NCBI GenBank assembly: GCA_002428485.1
Contig: DIWM01000019.1
Coordinates: 1-40,876 of the forward strand
DNA from: Deltaproteobacteria bacterium UBA6106
GTDB lineage: Bacteria; Desulfobacterota; Syntrophorhabdia; Syntrophorhabdales; Syntrophorhabdaceae
Reading direction: 5' to 3'
Length of the DNA stretch: 40,876 nt
The translations under genes and the position numbers were made by a program. This document shows, in pieces, positions 24,107 through 32,073 of this stretch (position 1 is its first letter; each line of letters begins with the position of its first letter). Below the pieces are notes generated by a model, which saw only the letters and a program-made list of their open reading frames with translations, did not search any database and was not told the DNA's origin.

Positions 24107-25261
24107 CTATGAGCTGCCTTTCTCTGGTGTTCCTATTCCCACGTATGACCGGACGGTATAGTGTGCCTTCTCCATATCTTTGATAAGCCCCGGCGTAACA
24201 ATTTCTGCGAGATCATTTTTCAGGCCGTATCTTTTGTAGTACTCTTCGCGGACAGGCAGCAGGTCCCTTTCCCGCCCGATATACCCCAGGACCTTACAGA
24301 TCAGATCTGAAAGGCAGACAACGAGGCTCTCCTTCAGACATGTAACGGGGATACGGTCAGGCGGAAAAAACGACGGGGAGTGATGATACTCGATGGCGCC
24401 GGTGATGATGCCTGGCAGTTGCCATTTATGCGCAATAATCGCGCCGATAATGGCATGGTTCATCCCGTACTGTTTTTCTTCCTCAATGACCGTTGGAAGG
24501 CCTGTTGCAGCACCTTCTCTTTTTTCAAGAAAATGATAAAAATATTTTCCGATATCGTGGAGGAGCCCGATGGTCCCAAGCGTGTACTCAGAGAGCCTGA
24601 AAAGTGATTTTCCGAGATGGCCCGCGCAGGCGGAGACGACGGCAGAATGTGTCCACATATTTACATAGCCCTCACGATCCGCGTCCTGCATTGAAGGCAG
24701 GGTATTATAAAGTATGTCCTCGAATACAAGCGACCTTACGTTGTTGTAGCCAAGCAATGTTATGGCCCTTCCGACAGAGGTAACCCTTTGCGGCAGATTG
24801 AAGTATACAGAATTGACCGTCTGAAGGATCTTTGCCGAAAAGACCGGGCTGGTAGACACGAGAGAGGTTATCTCGGCCGGGTTTGACTCCGGGTCCTGCA
24901 GCAGATCAAGGAGCGCAAGCGATGTAGTCGGGAGGGGAGGGAGCGCAGATACCTTGTGCTCCAGCGTTTTTTTAATAGTGTCGTCGACGGCAATATTTGA
25001 TACAGGAAAGAGCTCATCCGCCACTTGCATATAGTGTACCTCGCGAAGCGCAGGGCAGGACTCCAGCACCGCAGCTTTATCCGCTGCTGTCTTCTGCAAC
25101 CGGGCGGAGAGGAAGGCGTCATCTCTCTTTTTCAGGTCAGCGACGGTGAAACCCGTTGAAGGCCGCCGCATACCCCCTTTGAACTGCCGTACGCGGTATA
25201 TGGTATAGCCGATGAGAATAACAATGATAAACCCTAAGGATATGAAGAACATTACCGGCAT
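24107..25261 (-). CDS. HDOD-domain signalling protein with N-terminal membrane anchor
   Basis: The protein has one N-terminal membrane helix (about residues 5-24: MFFISLGFIIVILIGYTIY), a linker, and an HDOD domain, a degenerate HD-phosphohydrolase fold used in bacterial signalling. HDOD features are LPPLPTTSLALLDLL, SVGRAITLLGYNNVRSLV and TIGLLHDIGKYFYHF, followed by a His-rich NHAIIGAIIAHKW segment. I prefer the ATG at 25261 (384 residues), with a modest AAGG upstream. The frame is open to a GTG at 25384 in front of repeat DNA, so the start is uncertain. The partner signal is unknown. It is a single gene, divergent from the MATE exporter. Confidence 0.8.
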   Translation of the reverse strand: MPVMFFISLGFIIVILIGYTIYRVRQFKGGMRRPSTGFTVADLKKRDDAFLSARLQKTAADKAAVLESCPALREVHYMQVADELFPVSNIAVDDTIKKTLEHKVSALPPLPTTSLALLDLLQDPESNPAEITSLVSTSPVFSAKILQTVNSVYFNLPQRVTSVGRAITLLGYNNVRSLVFEDILYNTLPSMQDADREGYVNMWTHSAVVSACAGHLGKSLFRLSEYTLGTIGLLHDIGKYFYHFLEKREGAATGLPTVIEEEKQYGMNHAIIGAIIAHKWQLPGIITGAIEYHHSPSFFPPDRIPVTCLKESLVVCLSDLICKVLGYIGRERDLLPVREEYYKRYGLKNDLAEIVTPGLIKDMEKAHYTVRSYVGIGTPEKGSS

Positions 25262-25410
25262 GGCTGATCTTACCTTGTCGTAATTAATACCAGAAAACAG
25301 AGGAACAGTGAAATAAAAATTTGCTGATGTTTGTAAAATAAGCTTCCGCGATTTATAATGGTCTTCGATCAACGGGTTCCCCACTGCCCCGCTTTGGCCG
25401 GCATTATTAC

Positions 25411-25538
25411 CTCTCCCCCGGGAGAGAACCAGGGCATAGGCGGTAAATGCTCACACTGTCCCCTATCCCCTTGCGGGATAGAACCAGGCACAGGCGGCAC
25501 AGTAGCATCACTATTCCCTCTCCCCTTGCGGGAGAGGG
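25411..25538. repeat. Three REP-like hairpins in tandem (52/53-bp period)
   Basis: This gap (25262-25588) between the HDOD gene and the MATE gene has no other feature. Hairpins start at 25411 (CTCTCCC/GGGAGAG), 25463 (CTATCCC/GGGATAG) and 25516 (CCCTCTCC/GGAGAGGG). Each of the first two is followed by AACCAGG and AGGCGG. A related hairpin lies at 28313. They resemble repetitive extragenic palindromes. Confidence 0.7.
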
Positions 25539-25588
25539 CCAAGGTGAGGGGGAGGGGCAGCAAAAGAAGTGAAAGAGGTATCAAACAA

Positions 25589-26917
25589 TTGACATTTGAA
25601 GAGTTGACCCCAAAAGTGCACATACGATCTTTCATATCCAAAAGCTGGGCGAACAGCTGGCCAATGACGCTTATCATGTTTTTCGAGTTTCTCATCGGCA
25701 TGACCGATATCTATATTGCGGGGCGTGTCGGCAAAGAGGTCCAGGCGACATATGGTTTTGTCGTCCAGTTCTATTTTATCTTCATCATTATAGCCAATGC
25801 ACTTTCCATGGGGACCGTTTCCGTTGTCTCACGCTTGTTTACTGCCGGCGACAAAGCTGTGCTGGCAAAAACTGTCTGGTCCGTTATCATAACAACGGCG
25901 ACCGTCGGCGCAGTGTTCAGCGTCGCTGGAATATTCGCGACCCACTGGTTCATGGAGTTTATCAACATCCCCGTGGGGCTTAAGCAATATGGGACACAAC
26001 TGGGAAAGATCTATGCCTGCGGGCTGGTCTTTCATTACCTCCTTGTAAGCACAAACGGGATCCTGCGCTCATGCAAGATGATCCGGTCATCCCTTTTGAC
26101 AATGGCGATTGTCTGTTTGATGAACATCGGCCTTAATTTTTTCATCGTCTTTCACACAAGGCTCGGATTCTGGGGCATAGCCCTCTCGACGGTCATCAGC
26201 GTATTCGCCGGGAGCATCGTCAATCTCTGGCATTGCAGAGCGTTCATGAACAAAGACAGGGCATTTTCCTTCAGTGTAGTTCGTAACGTTCTCTCCATCG
26301 GGTGGCCTGCAGGCGCAACGCAGGCGCTGTGGCAGGTCCATTCAATGGTGATGTTTCTCATACTCAGCTCATTGCCGGAGAAAAGCATAGAGATCCTTGC
26401 GGCCCTCGCAGCGGGCATCAGGATAGAATCAGCGATCTTCCTTCCCGCGATAGCCTTCAACATGGCCAACGCGGTCATCGTGGGCAACCTGATAGGCGAG
26501 GGTAAGAAAAAGGACGCCTACAGAGGAGGCCTTGTCACAATGTTCATGGGCACAGGGATCGTCCTGCTCCTTACGGTAGTCGTCATCGCAAGCGCCAGGT
26601 GGATCGCGCCGCTGCTTTCAAATAACGAAACCGTTGTCGCAGAGACCATCAGGTACCTCTACATAAGCATGCTCAGCGAGCCTTTCATGGCGCTGTGGGT
26701 CATCCTCGGAGGGGGCTTAAGCGGCGCCGGGGATACGCGGTCATTTATGTACAATGTGATCATCGGCATCTGGCTGGTCAGGATCCCCCTGAGCTATATC
26801 TGTGTTGTCCTTCTTGGCTTAAGCGCTGCATCGGTCTGGTGGACGATGAACCTCTCACAGTTCATCATGGCCGCATTCATGGCGAGGAGGTACCTGCAAA
26901 AGAAATGGCTCACATAG
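25589..26917 (+). CDS. MATE-family multidrug/organic cation exporter
   Basis: This 442-residue membrane protein has about twelve helices in two halves, as in MATE transporters, which exchange Na+ or H+ for drugs or cationic compounds. Family features: MFFEFLIGMTDIYIAGRVGKE in helix 1, MGTVSVVSRLFTAGD, the later NAVIVGNLIGEGKKKDAYRGG, and GGGLSGAGDTRSFM. I chose a TTG start at 25589 because AGAGGT lies 9 bp upstream and the length then matches the family. Upstream in-frame sequence runs into REP-like hairpins and makes an unlikely N-terminus. The substrate is unknown. It converges with ampG. Confidence 0.85.
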   Translation: MTFEELTPKVHIRSFISKSWANSWPMTLIMFFEFLIGMTDIYIAGRVGKEVQATYGFVVQFYFIFIIIANALSMGTVSVVSRLFTAGDKAVLAKTVWSVIITTATVGAVFSVAGIFATHWFMEFINIPVGLKQYGTQLGKIYACGLVFHYLLVSTNGILRSCKMIRSSLLTMAIVCLMNIGLNFFIVFHTRLGFWGIALSTVISVFAGSIVNLWHCRAFMNKDRAFSFSVVRNVLSIGWPAGATQALWQVHSMVMFLILSSLPEKSIEILAALAAGIRIESAIFLPAIAFNMANAVIVGNLIGEGKKKDAYRGGLVTMFMGTGIVLLLTVVVIASARWIAPLLSNNETVVAETIRYLYISMLSEPFMALWVILGGGLSGAGDTRSFMYNVIIGIWLVRIPLSYICVVLLGLSAASVWWTMNLSQFIMAAFMARRYLQKKWLT

Positions 26918-26967
26918 ATCCGAAAAAGCCGTAAGGCGTTCCGTATCGTTAATTGTCGTCTGAATTA

Positions 26968-28212
26968 TTATTCTGTCTGCATCGCGATGATCTCGTCGCG
27001 GAGGTACCAGACCAGCCAGAGGCCGGGCAGTGCGGTGAATGTGCTGAAGAGGAAGAAATTCGCCCAGCCGATCATCTCGACGGCATAGCCGGAGGTCGGC
27101 GAGACAAGCACCCTCCCAAGCGCTGAGAGAGAGGAGAGGATGGCGAACTGGGTGGCGCTGAAGCGGGGATTGCAGAGCGCCATCAGGAAAGCAACGAAGG
27201 CCGCTGTGCCCATGCCGCCGGAGAGGTTTTCGAACGCCACGGCCACTACGAGCATGGCATAATTTTTCCCTGTCCAGGCGAGGGTCATGAAGGAGAGGTT
27301 GGAAACCATCTGAAGAAATCCGAATGCGAGAAGGGACCTGAACAGGCCGAGCCGCACCATGAGGGCGCCGCCAAAGAGCGCCCCCACGATCGTTGCTACA
27401 AGCCCCATGCCCTTGTTGATCGTTCCCACGTCAGTGGGTGAAAAATTGACGCCCCTGATAAGAAATGTCGTTGTAAGCGCCCCGGCGTAAGCATCGCCGA
27501 GCTTGTAAAGGACTATGAGGAGGAGCATCAGAATGGCGGACCTGCGGGACAGAAAATCTTTAAGAGGCCCCCACGCAGCCTCCTGCATGGTCTTCGGCGG
27601 TGCTACTTTCTTGTCGGGTTCTTTTCCTATGAAGGAACCGGACATGCCGACCACCATGACCAATGCCATGATAATGTACGTTGTCTGCCAGCCGACTATC
27701 TCGGAAAGGATGAGTGCCAAAGCTCCTGCCACGATCATGGCGATACGGTAGCCGAAGACAAAGACCGCAGCGCCCATTCCTCTTTCCACGTCCGGTAGCA
27801 CATCGGTCCGGTAGGCGTCTATGACGATGTCCTGTGATGCCGACATAAAAGCCACGATCAGAGCTATCACGGCAAGCATCAGGGGAGCCCTCTCCGGAGA
27901 GGCAAAGGCCATGAACACGATGCCGATCAAAAGGGCCACCTGGGTGAGAAATACCCAGCCCCGTCTCCTGCCGAGCCATGGAGGGACGAAGCGGTCCATA
28001 AAAGGCGACCAGAAGAATTTGATAGTATAGGGCAGGCCGATGAGAGAGAAGATGCCGATCGTTTTAAGGTCTATCCCTGAGACCGTGAGCCATGCCTGGA
28101 GCGTGCCGCTGGTGAGCGGCAGTGGCAGCCCGGAAGAGAAGCCGAGAAGCAACATCACCGCCATGCGGCGGCTTGTAAATATATTAAGATAAGGTGTAAG
28201 GTTTATTTTCAT
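26968..28212 (-). CDS. ampG: AmpG-like muropeptide permease (major facilitator superfamily)
   Basis: The 414-residue protein matches AmpG, the inner-membrane importer of anhydro-muropeptides used in cell-wall recycling and, in some bacteria, beta-lactamase induction. The signature runs from LLLGFSSGLPLPLTSGTLQAW through GLPYTIKFFWSPFMDR and LGRRRGWVFLTQ, with ASQDIVIDAYRTD in the helix 4-5 region. About twelve helices are present. The ATG at 28212 is preferred over a TTG 9 bp upstream; the ribosome site is weak in both cases. No ampD or lytic transglycosylase gene is nearby. Confidence 0.88.
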   Translation of the reverse strand: MKINLTPYLNIFTSRRMAVMLLLGFSSGLPLPLTSGTLQAWLTVSGIDLKTIGIFSLIGLPYTIKFFWSPFMDRFVPPWLGRRRGWVFLTQVALLIGIVFMAFASPERAPLMLAVIALIVAFMSASQDIVIDAYRTDVLPDVERGMGAAVFVFGYRIAMIVAGALALILSEIVGWQTTYIIMALVMVVGMSGSFIGKEPDKKVAPPKTMQEAAWGPLKDFLSRRSAILMLLLIVLYKLGDAYAGALTTTFLIRGVNFSPTDVGTINKGMGLVATIVGALFGGALMVRLGLFRSLLAFGFLQMVSNLSFMTLAWTGKNYAMLVVAVAFENLSGGMGTAAFVAFLMALCNPRFSATQFAILSSLSALGRVLVSPTSGYAVEMIGWANFFLFSTFTALPGLWLVWYLRDEIIAMQTE

Positions 28213-28250
28213 TGAGACCAATCTTTTATTATATCGGGCATGGCGGAAGA

Positions 28251-28275
28251 CTTTCCTGTAGCAAACCGTTGTGGG
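28251..28275. repeat. Dispersed 25-bp repeat, copy 1
   Basis: CTTTCCTGTAGCAAACCGT then TGTGGG. The same sequence, 23 of 25 bases, is at 40852-40876 and runs off the window. It lies in the ampG upstream gap (28213-28542), which otherwise holds hairpins and a heptamer tract but no gene. Confidence 0.75.
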
Positions 28276-28312
28276 CGAAGAAACCCGGTTGTATCATTCC
28301 CCCTCACCCTGA

Positions 28313-28335
28313 CCCTCTCCCTCCAGGGGAGAGGG
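28313..28335. repeat. REP-like hairpin
   Basis: CCCTCTCCC pairs with GGGAGAGGG around a short loop. It is the same type as the hairpins at 25411-25538. Confidence 0.65.
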
Positions 28336-28423
28336 AATAATGTTGCCCCGAGGCGTTGCTTCGGGAGTATAGATTGAGCGTATTTGCGGGGGATGCCCCG
28401 ACGGCCGTGCCCTCATGATATAT

Positions 28424-28444
28424 CCGGGTTTAGTCTTAACCCGG
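28424..28444. other. Perfect hairpin in the ampG upstream gap
   Basis: CCGGGTT and AACCCGG form a 7-bp stem with a 7-nt loop. It lies about 100 bp beyond the HD-domain gene's stop. No T-run follows; the role is unclear. Confidence 0.35.
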
Positions 28445-28498
28445 AACCCGCGAAATGTATTCAATAAGCAGATACCTGTTTCGTTTTTGTTTTTCAAC

Positions 28499-28526
28499 GT
28501 TGAACGTTGAACGTAGAACATTGAAC
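28499..28526. repeat. GTTGAAC-type heptamer tract
   Basis: Four 7-mers in a row, GTTGAAC, GTTGAAC, GTAGAAC and ATTGAAC, end 16 bp before the stop of the HD-domain gene. Confidence 0.8.
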
Positions 28527-28542
28527 AAAGTCCTTCACGCCA

Positions 28543-29097
28543 TTATAGCCCCAATTGGTCGCTTATCCCGTTCATTGCCGTGATACAGAGCTCGGCAAAT
28601 TCGTTTAAGGGGATACCGATCGTTTCGCATTCCATGATATTATCCCTGTTGACCGACGCGGCGAATGCCTTCTCCTTCATCCTCTTGACGACCGATTTCG
28701 GCTTCACGCTTGCGAGCTTTTTATCTGGATAGACGAGCGTAGTCGCGACGATGAGTCCTGTTATGGTTTCGCCCGCGGCAAGCGCATGTTGTATGGTGGT
28801 TTCCCGTTTTCTCCCTGCGGCCATCTCATTGTGCATGACGATGGCGTCAATGATCTCGGGATCGACCCCTTTTTCTTTCAGGATCTTTTCCGCCTCAAGA
28901 CAATGACGGCTGAGATCGCCATCGACAAGTTCTATATCGATATCGTGGAGAAGCCCGATGATGGCCCATTTCTCCTCATCCTGCACCAGCTTCCGGGCCA
29001 ACGCCCTCATCACCGCCTCTGAGGCGTAGCAGTGGTTCAGCATCCTCTCGTTTTTAACGTATTGCTTCAACAGCGCCGCTGCATCTTCTCTTGTCAT
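28543..29097 (-). CDS. HD-domain hydrolase-like protein
   Basis: This 184-residue soluble protein is of the small HDIG family. NHCYASEAVMRAL supplies the first His, WAIIGLLHDIDIEL the HD pair, and IVMHNE a later His, the metal-binding set of HD phosphohydrolases. AGGAGGT lies 9 bp before the ATG. It follows the glyoxalase-fold gene by 16 bp, so the two form an operon. The substrate is unknown; phosphoester cleavage is the family expectation. Confidence 0.82.
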   Translation of the reverse strand: MTREDAAALLKQYVKNERMLNHCYASEAVMRALARKLVQDEEKWAIIGLLHDIDIELVDGDLSRHCLEAEKILKEKGVDPEIIDAIVMHNEMAAGRKRETTIQHALAAGETITGLIVATTLVYPDKKLASVKPKSVVKRMKEKAFAASVNRDNIMECETIGIPLNEFAELCITAMNGISDQLGL

Positions 29098-29113
29098 TCG
29101 TCAGTACCTCCTG

Positions 29114-29551
29114 CTATCGGCCTTTTTCGATAAGCTCTATGAGCAGCTTTTTTGACACCAGAAAAAAGGCGATCCTGCTCGCGTTCTTGCACTTGCGCTG
29201 CAGGTTTGTATCGTATGCCCGGCAATCGAGAGGCGGTGTTACCATCTGAAACCCTTTATCGACGAGCTCCTGCGAAGTCTTTTCAATATCGTCAACCTCG
29301 AAGCAGAGATGGTGCAGGCCTCCGCCCTTCTTTTTCAGAAAATTACAGATCGGGGAATCCTCGGCAGTAGGCTCCAGCACCTCTATGGAGACATCCGCGT
29401 CATCCCTGGCGTTAACGAACGATGCTGTTACGTTCAGCGTGTCGAATGGAACAGCATCGGTGACCTCACTGAAACCGATGGTACGGAGAAGTTCCGTGAA
29501 TTCCCTGATATTTTCCACTACAAGACCGATATGGTCGAGCTTCATGCCCAT
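29114..29551 (-). CDS. Glyoxalase-fold (VOC) protein, methylmalonyl-CoA epimerase-like
   Basis: This 145-residue protein consists of two beta-alpha-beta modules of the vicinal oxygen chelate fold. Metal ligands expected for methylmalonyl-CoA epimerase are present: His in KLDHIGLVV, Glu in SIEVLEP, His in GGGLHHLCFEVDD and Glu at the C-terminal LIELIE. I start at the ATG at 29551 because GGAGAGG lies 6 bp upstream; an in-frame start 30 bp earlier has no support. Epimerase is the best guess, but the middle is less typical (FDTLNVTASFVN) and there are no mutase genes nearby, so another VOC lyase or isomerase is possible. Confidence 0.72.
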   Translation of the reverse strand: MGMKLDHIGLVVENIREFTELLRTIGFSEVTDAVPFDTLNVTASFVNARDDADVSIEVLEPTAEDSPICNFLKKKGGGLHHLCFEVDDIEKTSQELVDKGFQMVTPPLDCRAYDTNLQRKCKNASRIAFFLVSKKLLIELIEKGR

Positions 29552-29629
29552 GAGCAACCTCTCCGGAGATATATTACGCAAGAAACGCTCCGATTACCAG
29601 ACGAAAGTATGTATAAATGCATTTAAGGT

Positions 29630-29685
29630 CTCGTAAGGCGTTAGACGGTTAGACCCCTTACGACTTACGATTCACGACTTACGAG
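29630..29685. repeat. CGTAAGG-type inverted heptamer repeat
   Basis: CTCGTAAGGCGTTAG on one side faces CTTACGACTTACG and TTCACGACTTACGAG on the other, the same hairpin type as at 23964. It lies between the start of the glyoxalase-fold gene and the end of the small gene at 29753. Confidence 0.72.
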
Positions 29686-29711
29686 TATTTTGGTTTCTGC
29701 CGGGGGATACA

Positions 29712-29741
29712 GCGCCCGGAGGTGAAAACACCACCGGGCGC
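29712..29741 (-). terminator. Strong hairpin terminator after the small gene
   Basis: GCGCCCGG pairs with CCGGGCGC (8 bp), then an A-A mismatch, then GGTG with CACC, around a four-base loop. It starts 12 bp after the stop at 29753. Plus-strand sequence after it is TTCTTT, so it could work in either direction. Confidence 0.6.
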
Positions 29742-29752
29742 TTCTTTGTGGA

Positions 29753-29950
29753 TCAGGTACGAGGATTTTCTGCGGCAGACCGGCCGTTTGTTTCTTCGCG
29801 CAGCACCACTTCCATCTTCAGGATCGGGAAGTTTGTTGTGTTAAAATTCTGTGCCGCGCAGATGGGCAGGTTCCTTGTGTTAAGAAACCATTCCCCCATT
29901 TTTGGTTTTCTTATCTCCCCGGTTACCATAAAACGTATTTCTTTTATCAT
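29753..29950 (-). CDS. Small conserved-looking protein with a GEW motif, function unknown
   Basis: This 65-residue product has TAAGGAGGTGG placed 4 to 8 bp before its ATG, one of the best ribosome sites in the window. It is preceded by a promoter and followed by a strong hairpin, so it is a real single-gene unit. The sequence IRFMVTGEIRKPKMGEWFLN is like short uncharacterised bacterial proteins with a TGEYRxPKKGEW pattern. It is basic in the first third, has no membrane segment and one Cys. No function is known to me. An in-frame ATG 24 bp upstream lacks a ribosome site. Confidence 0.75.
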   Translation of the reverse strand: MIKEIRFMVTGEIRKPKMGEWFLNTRNLPICAAQNFNTTNFPILKMEVVLREETNGRSAAENPRT

Positions 29951-30057
29951 GGTGTCCACCTCCTTATAGTACATTAGAACCTGTCGGGATACTGCTAACT
30001 AATAGTGCAGGCACACACCAGAAAAGATAAAAACCGTTATACGAAATTCGCGCAATC

Positions 30058-30087
30058 ATATTATCTATATACAAGACAAATTGTAAA
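30058..30087 (-). promoter_or_regulatory. Probable promoter of the small GEW-motif gene
   Basis: On the minus strand TTTACA (30087-30082) and TAATAT (30063-30058) are separated by 18 bp, leaving a leader of about 100 nt. Confidence 0.45.
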
Positions 30088-30133
30088 AAGGAAATGACTT
30101 CCATCACAAACCAAGTGAAATGTGAAAGGAGAT

Positions 30134-30178
30134 AATAATGAAGGAGCCGCACGGAGGGGGTGCGGCTCCTTCATTATT
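30134..30178 (-). terminator. Long hairpin terminator after the glutamate-synthase-like gene
   Basis: A perfect stem of 19 bp (30134-30152 with 30160-30178, centred on GGAGCCGCAC/GTGCGGCTCC) encloses a 7-nt loop. It lies 30 bp after the stop and separates this gene from the promoter at 30058. Confidence 0.75.
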
Positions 30179-30208
30179 TCCCTTGTGAAAGGGGCATGAG
30201 GGGGAGGG

Positions 30209-31885
30209 TTATGCTGTGCGAACCTTCTTTGCGTAGACCTTATAGTCAGAGTTCAATATTTTTTTCGCGCTTTCATCGAGGACGTCTGCTATGAAGGGGA
30301 TCTTAGTCTCTTTTTCTGTTTCCCTGTTCCCGGAAAAGAGGTCATTCCTTGATATCTCAGAGATGCTGAACCTGCGCGCACCGGCCATGAGCTGCTGAAG
30401 CCCCGCGGTTAGTTTGTCCGCTAATGTCCACATTGCAATGGCGCCAAAGGGTATCCTGTCCATTTCCGCTTCGCCCACCTTTTTCTGAACATCGTAGTAC
30501 CCTGCAAAGATCTCTTCTGCTTTTGTGCCGAGCTCTTTTACTGAAGGAGCAAGGTCGTCCCAGTTGCCGTTCACCTCTTTCTTCCGCTCCGGCTTCAGGA
30601 CGCCTTCGATGTTGGATCCAAGGAATCCCGGTATCATGGCGGCTCTGCCCATGCAGATCAGCTTTGTAAATGGCGCGCCGAGAGCAAGTGCCTTGAAAAC
30701 GTGGTCTTCTCTTGCGAGACCGCCGGCAAAGGCGATATCGACAACCCTCTCACCGCGTGCAGCGAGGATCGATGCATATTCGTATACCTTGGAATGAAGG
30801 ATGATCGAAGGGACGCCCCAGGTTTCCATCATGTTCCAGGGGCTCATGCCCGTTCCTCCGCCGGAGCCGTCGACCGTCAGGAGATCGAGCTTCGCGTCGG
30901 TGGCAAACTTGATCGCCATCGCAAGCGCCTCCATACCGTAAGAGCCAGTCTTGAGGGAGATCCTCTTGTATCCTATCTTCCGCAAATATTCAACGGACTT
31001 CATAAAATCTTCCTGCACCTTCTCGGGCGATGACAGGTCTGTATAACCGAGCCTGCTGTGGCGCGCGAAAGATTTGATCGCGCCATGTTCAAAGGCCTTT
31101 TGCACTTCGGGCTTTGTCGGGTCCGGATCCACCACGTATCCCCTGTCTTTCAGGAAAAGGGCGTAGCCGAGATTGTCTACCTGTATCTCGCCGCCGATAT
31201 CCTTTGCTCCCTGTCCCCATTTCAGTTCGATGATGACCTTCTCGCCGTACTTGTTAATAACGTATTCCGCGACGCCATTCCGGGTATCCTCAACGTTCAT
31301 CTGGACGATGATAGCGCCATAACCATCAAAATAGCGGAGATAAGTATTGATCCTCCTGTCGAGCTCAGGGGCCTTTGCGATCTTGCCGTTCTTTATTACG
31401 GCCTCCCGGTCGATGCCGACGACGTTTTCGCCAACAACGATGGGGATGCCGACGAGGGCAGCGCCTATTGCAAATGAATCCCAGTATTTAGCTGCGATAA
31501 AAGTTGATCCAAGGGCGCCGGTCATGATCGGGATCCTGCATTTTGTCTTCACATCGCTTCCGAATTCTGTCTCCACATTGACATTGGGGAAGATGCAGTC
31601 ATCGGGATTGTTCTTAAGCCCCTTGCGAAGGCCGCTTGCCCCGTAATTATAGCCCTGTATCCTGAGAGAATTATAGGAAACGCCGATATGGCAGGTATTT
31701 GCACTGCCGGCAGTAATAATGCCAAAGTCTCTCGGGTAGAGGATCTTTCTGCCTTTAAGGCTTGAGAGCCACGTCTCGCACCTGCCCTTGCAATCGGCAC
31801 GGCACAATGTGCAGAGCCCTGATTCCGCAGGGTTACCACGGTTTACAGTTCCTATTGCGTCATTCGATTTTGGCCATTCAATCAT
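30209..31885 (-). CDS. FMN-binding glutamate synthase-like protein (GltB central-domain family)
   Basis: The 558-residue protein has the FMN-barrel of glutamate synthase without the glutaminase and C-terminal domains. Barrel features are PIMTGALGSTFIAAKYWDS, LKWGQGAKDIGGE, the loop VDGSGGGTGMSPWNMM, and AFAGGLAREDHVFKALALGA. The iron-sulfur triad that normally follows (CxxxxxC) is reduced to one Cys in LICMGRAAM. Instead, four Cys near the N-terminus (25, 28, 32 and 36) could bind a cluster. AGGAGG lies before the ATG. Its upstream region has NrpR-type operators shared with nrpR1, so nitrogen-regulated expression is likely. It probably makes glutamate or a related amino acid with an unidentified ammonia or electron donor; the exact reaction is unproven. 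Confidence 0.82.
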   Translation of the reverse strand: MIEWPKSNDAIGTVNRGNPAESGLCTLCRADCKGRCETWLSSLKGRKILYPRDFGIITAGSANTCHIGVSYNSLRIQGYNYGASGLRKGLKNNPDDCIFPNVNVETEFGSDVKTKCRIPIMTGALGSTFIAAKYWDSFAIGAALVGIPIVVGENVVGIDREAVIKNGKIAKAPELDRRINTYLRYFDGYGAIIVQMNVEDTRNGVAEYVINKYGEKVIIELKWGQGAKDIGGEIQVDNLGYALFLKDRGYVVDPDPTKPEVQKAFEHGAIKSFARHSRLGYTDLSSPEKVQEDFMKSVEYLRKIGYKRISLKTGSYGMEALAMAIKFATDAKLDLLTVDGSGGGTGMSPWNMMETWGVPSIILHSKVYEYASILAARGERVVDIAFAGGLAREDHVFKALALGAPFTKLICMGRAAMIPGFLGSNIEGVLKPERKKEVNGNWDDLAPSVKELGTKAEEIFAGYYDVQKKVGEAEMDRIPFGAIAMWTLADKLTAGLQQLMAGARRFSISEISRNDLFSGNRETEKETKIPFIADVLDESAKKILNSDYKVYAKKVRTA

Positions 31886-31911
31886 GCTGTCCTCCTGATA
31901 AGTTTACATAC

Positions 31912-31961
31912 GGTAATAAAATGCCGTAATATTGGCAATACATTGCCATAACGAAATTACC
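31912..31961 (-). promoter_or_regulatory. NrpR-type operators at the glutamate-synthase-like promoter
   Basis: GGTAATAAAATGCC (31912-31925) and GGCAATACATTGCC (31934-31947) fit GGNA-N6-TNCC, the layout known for NrpR, and start 22 bp apart. A further half-site ATTACC ends at 31961. They lie downstream of a minus-strand TTGACA (31968-31963), where a bound repressor would block RNA polymerase. Confidence 0.7.
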
Positions 31962-32044
31962 ATGTCAAGAAAAAAATAAAGGATAAATATTCTTTAAAAC
32001 CTTATATAGTATATGTAACAGGAGGTATGAATTATTTAGTTGCA

Positions 32045-32073
32045 TTCATAAGATTATGGTAATAGAATATAAA
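32045..32073 (+). promoter_or_regulatory. Probable promoter of nrpR1
   Basis: TTCATA (32045-32050) and TATAAA (32068-32073) are separated by 17 bp. A GGTAAT half-site lies in the spacer. Confidence 0.45.

Noticed and set aside
28294..28521. Open frame in the ampG upstream gap
   Set aside because: It runs through a REP-like hairpin and the GTTGAAC tract and has no ribosome site.
29964..30152. Open frame upstream of the small GEW-motif gene
   Set aside because: It overlaps the promoter and the terminator hairpin; no ribosome site.
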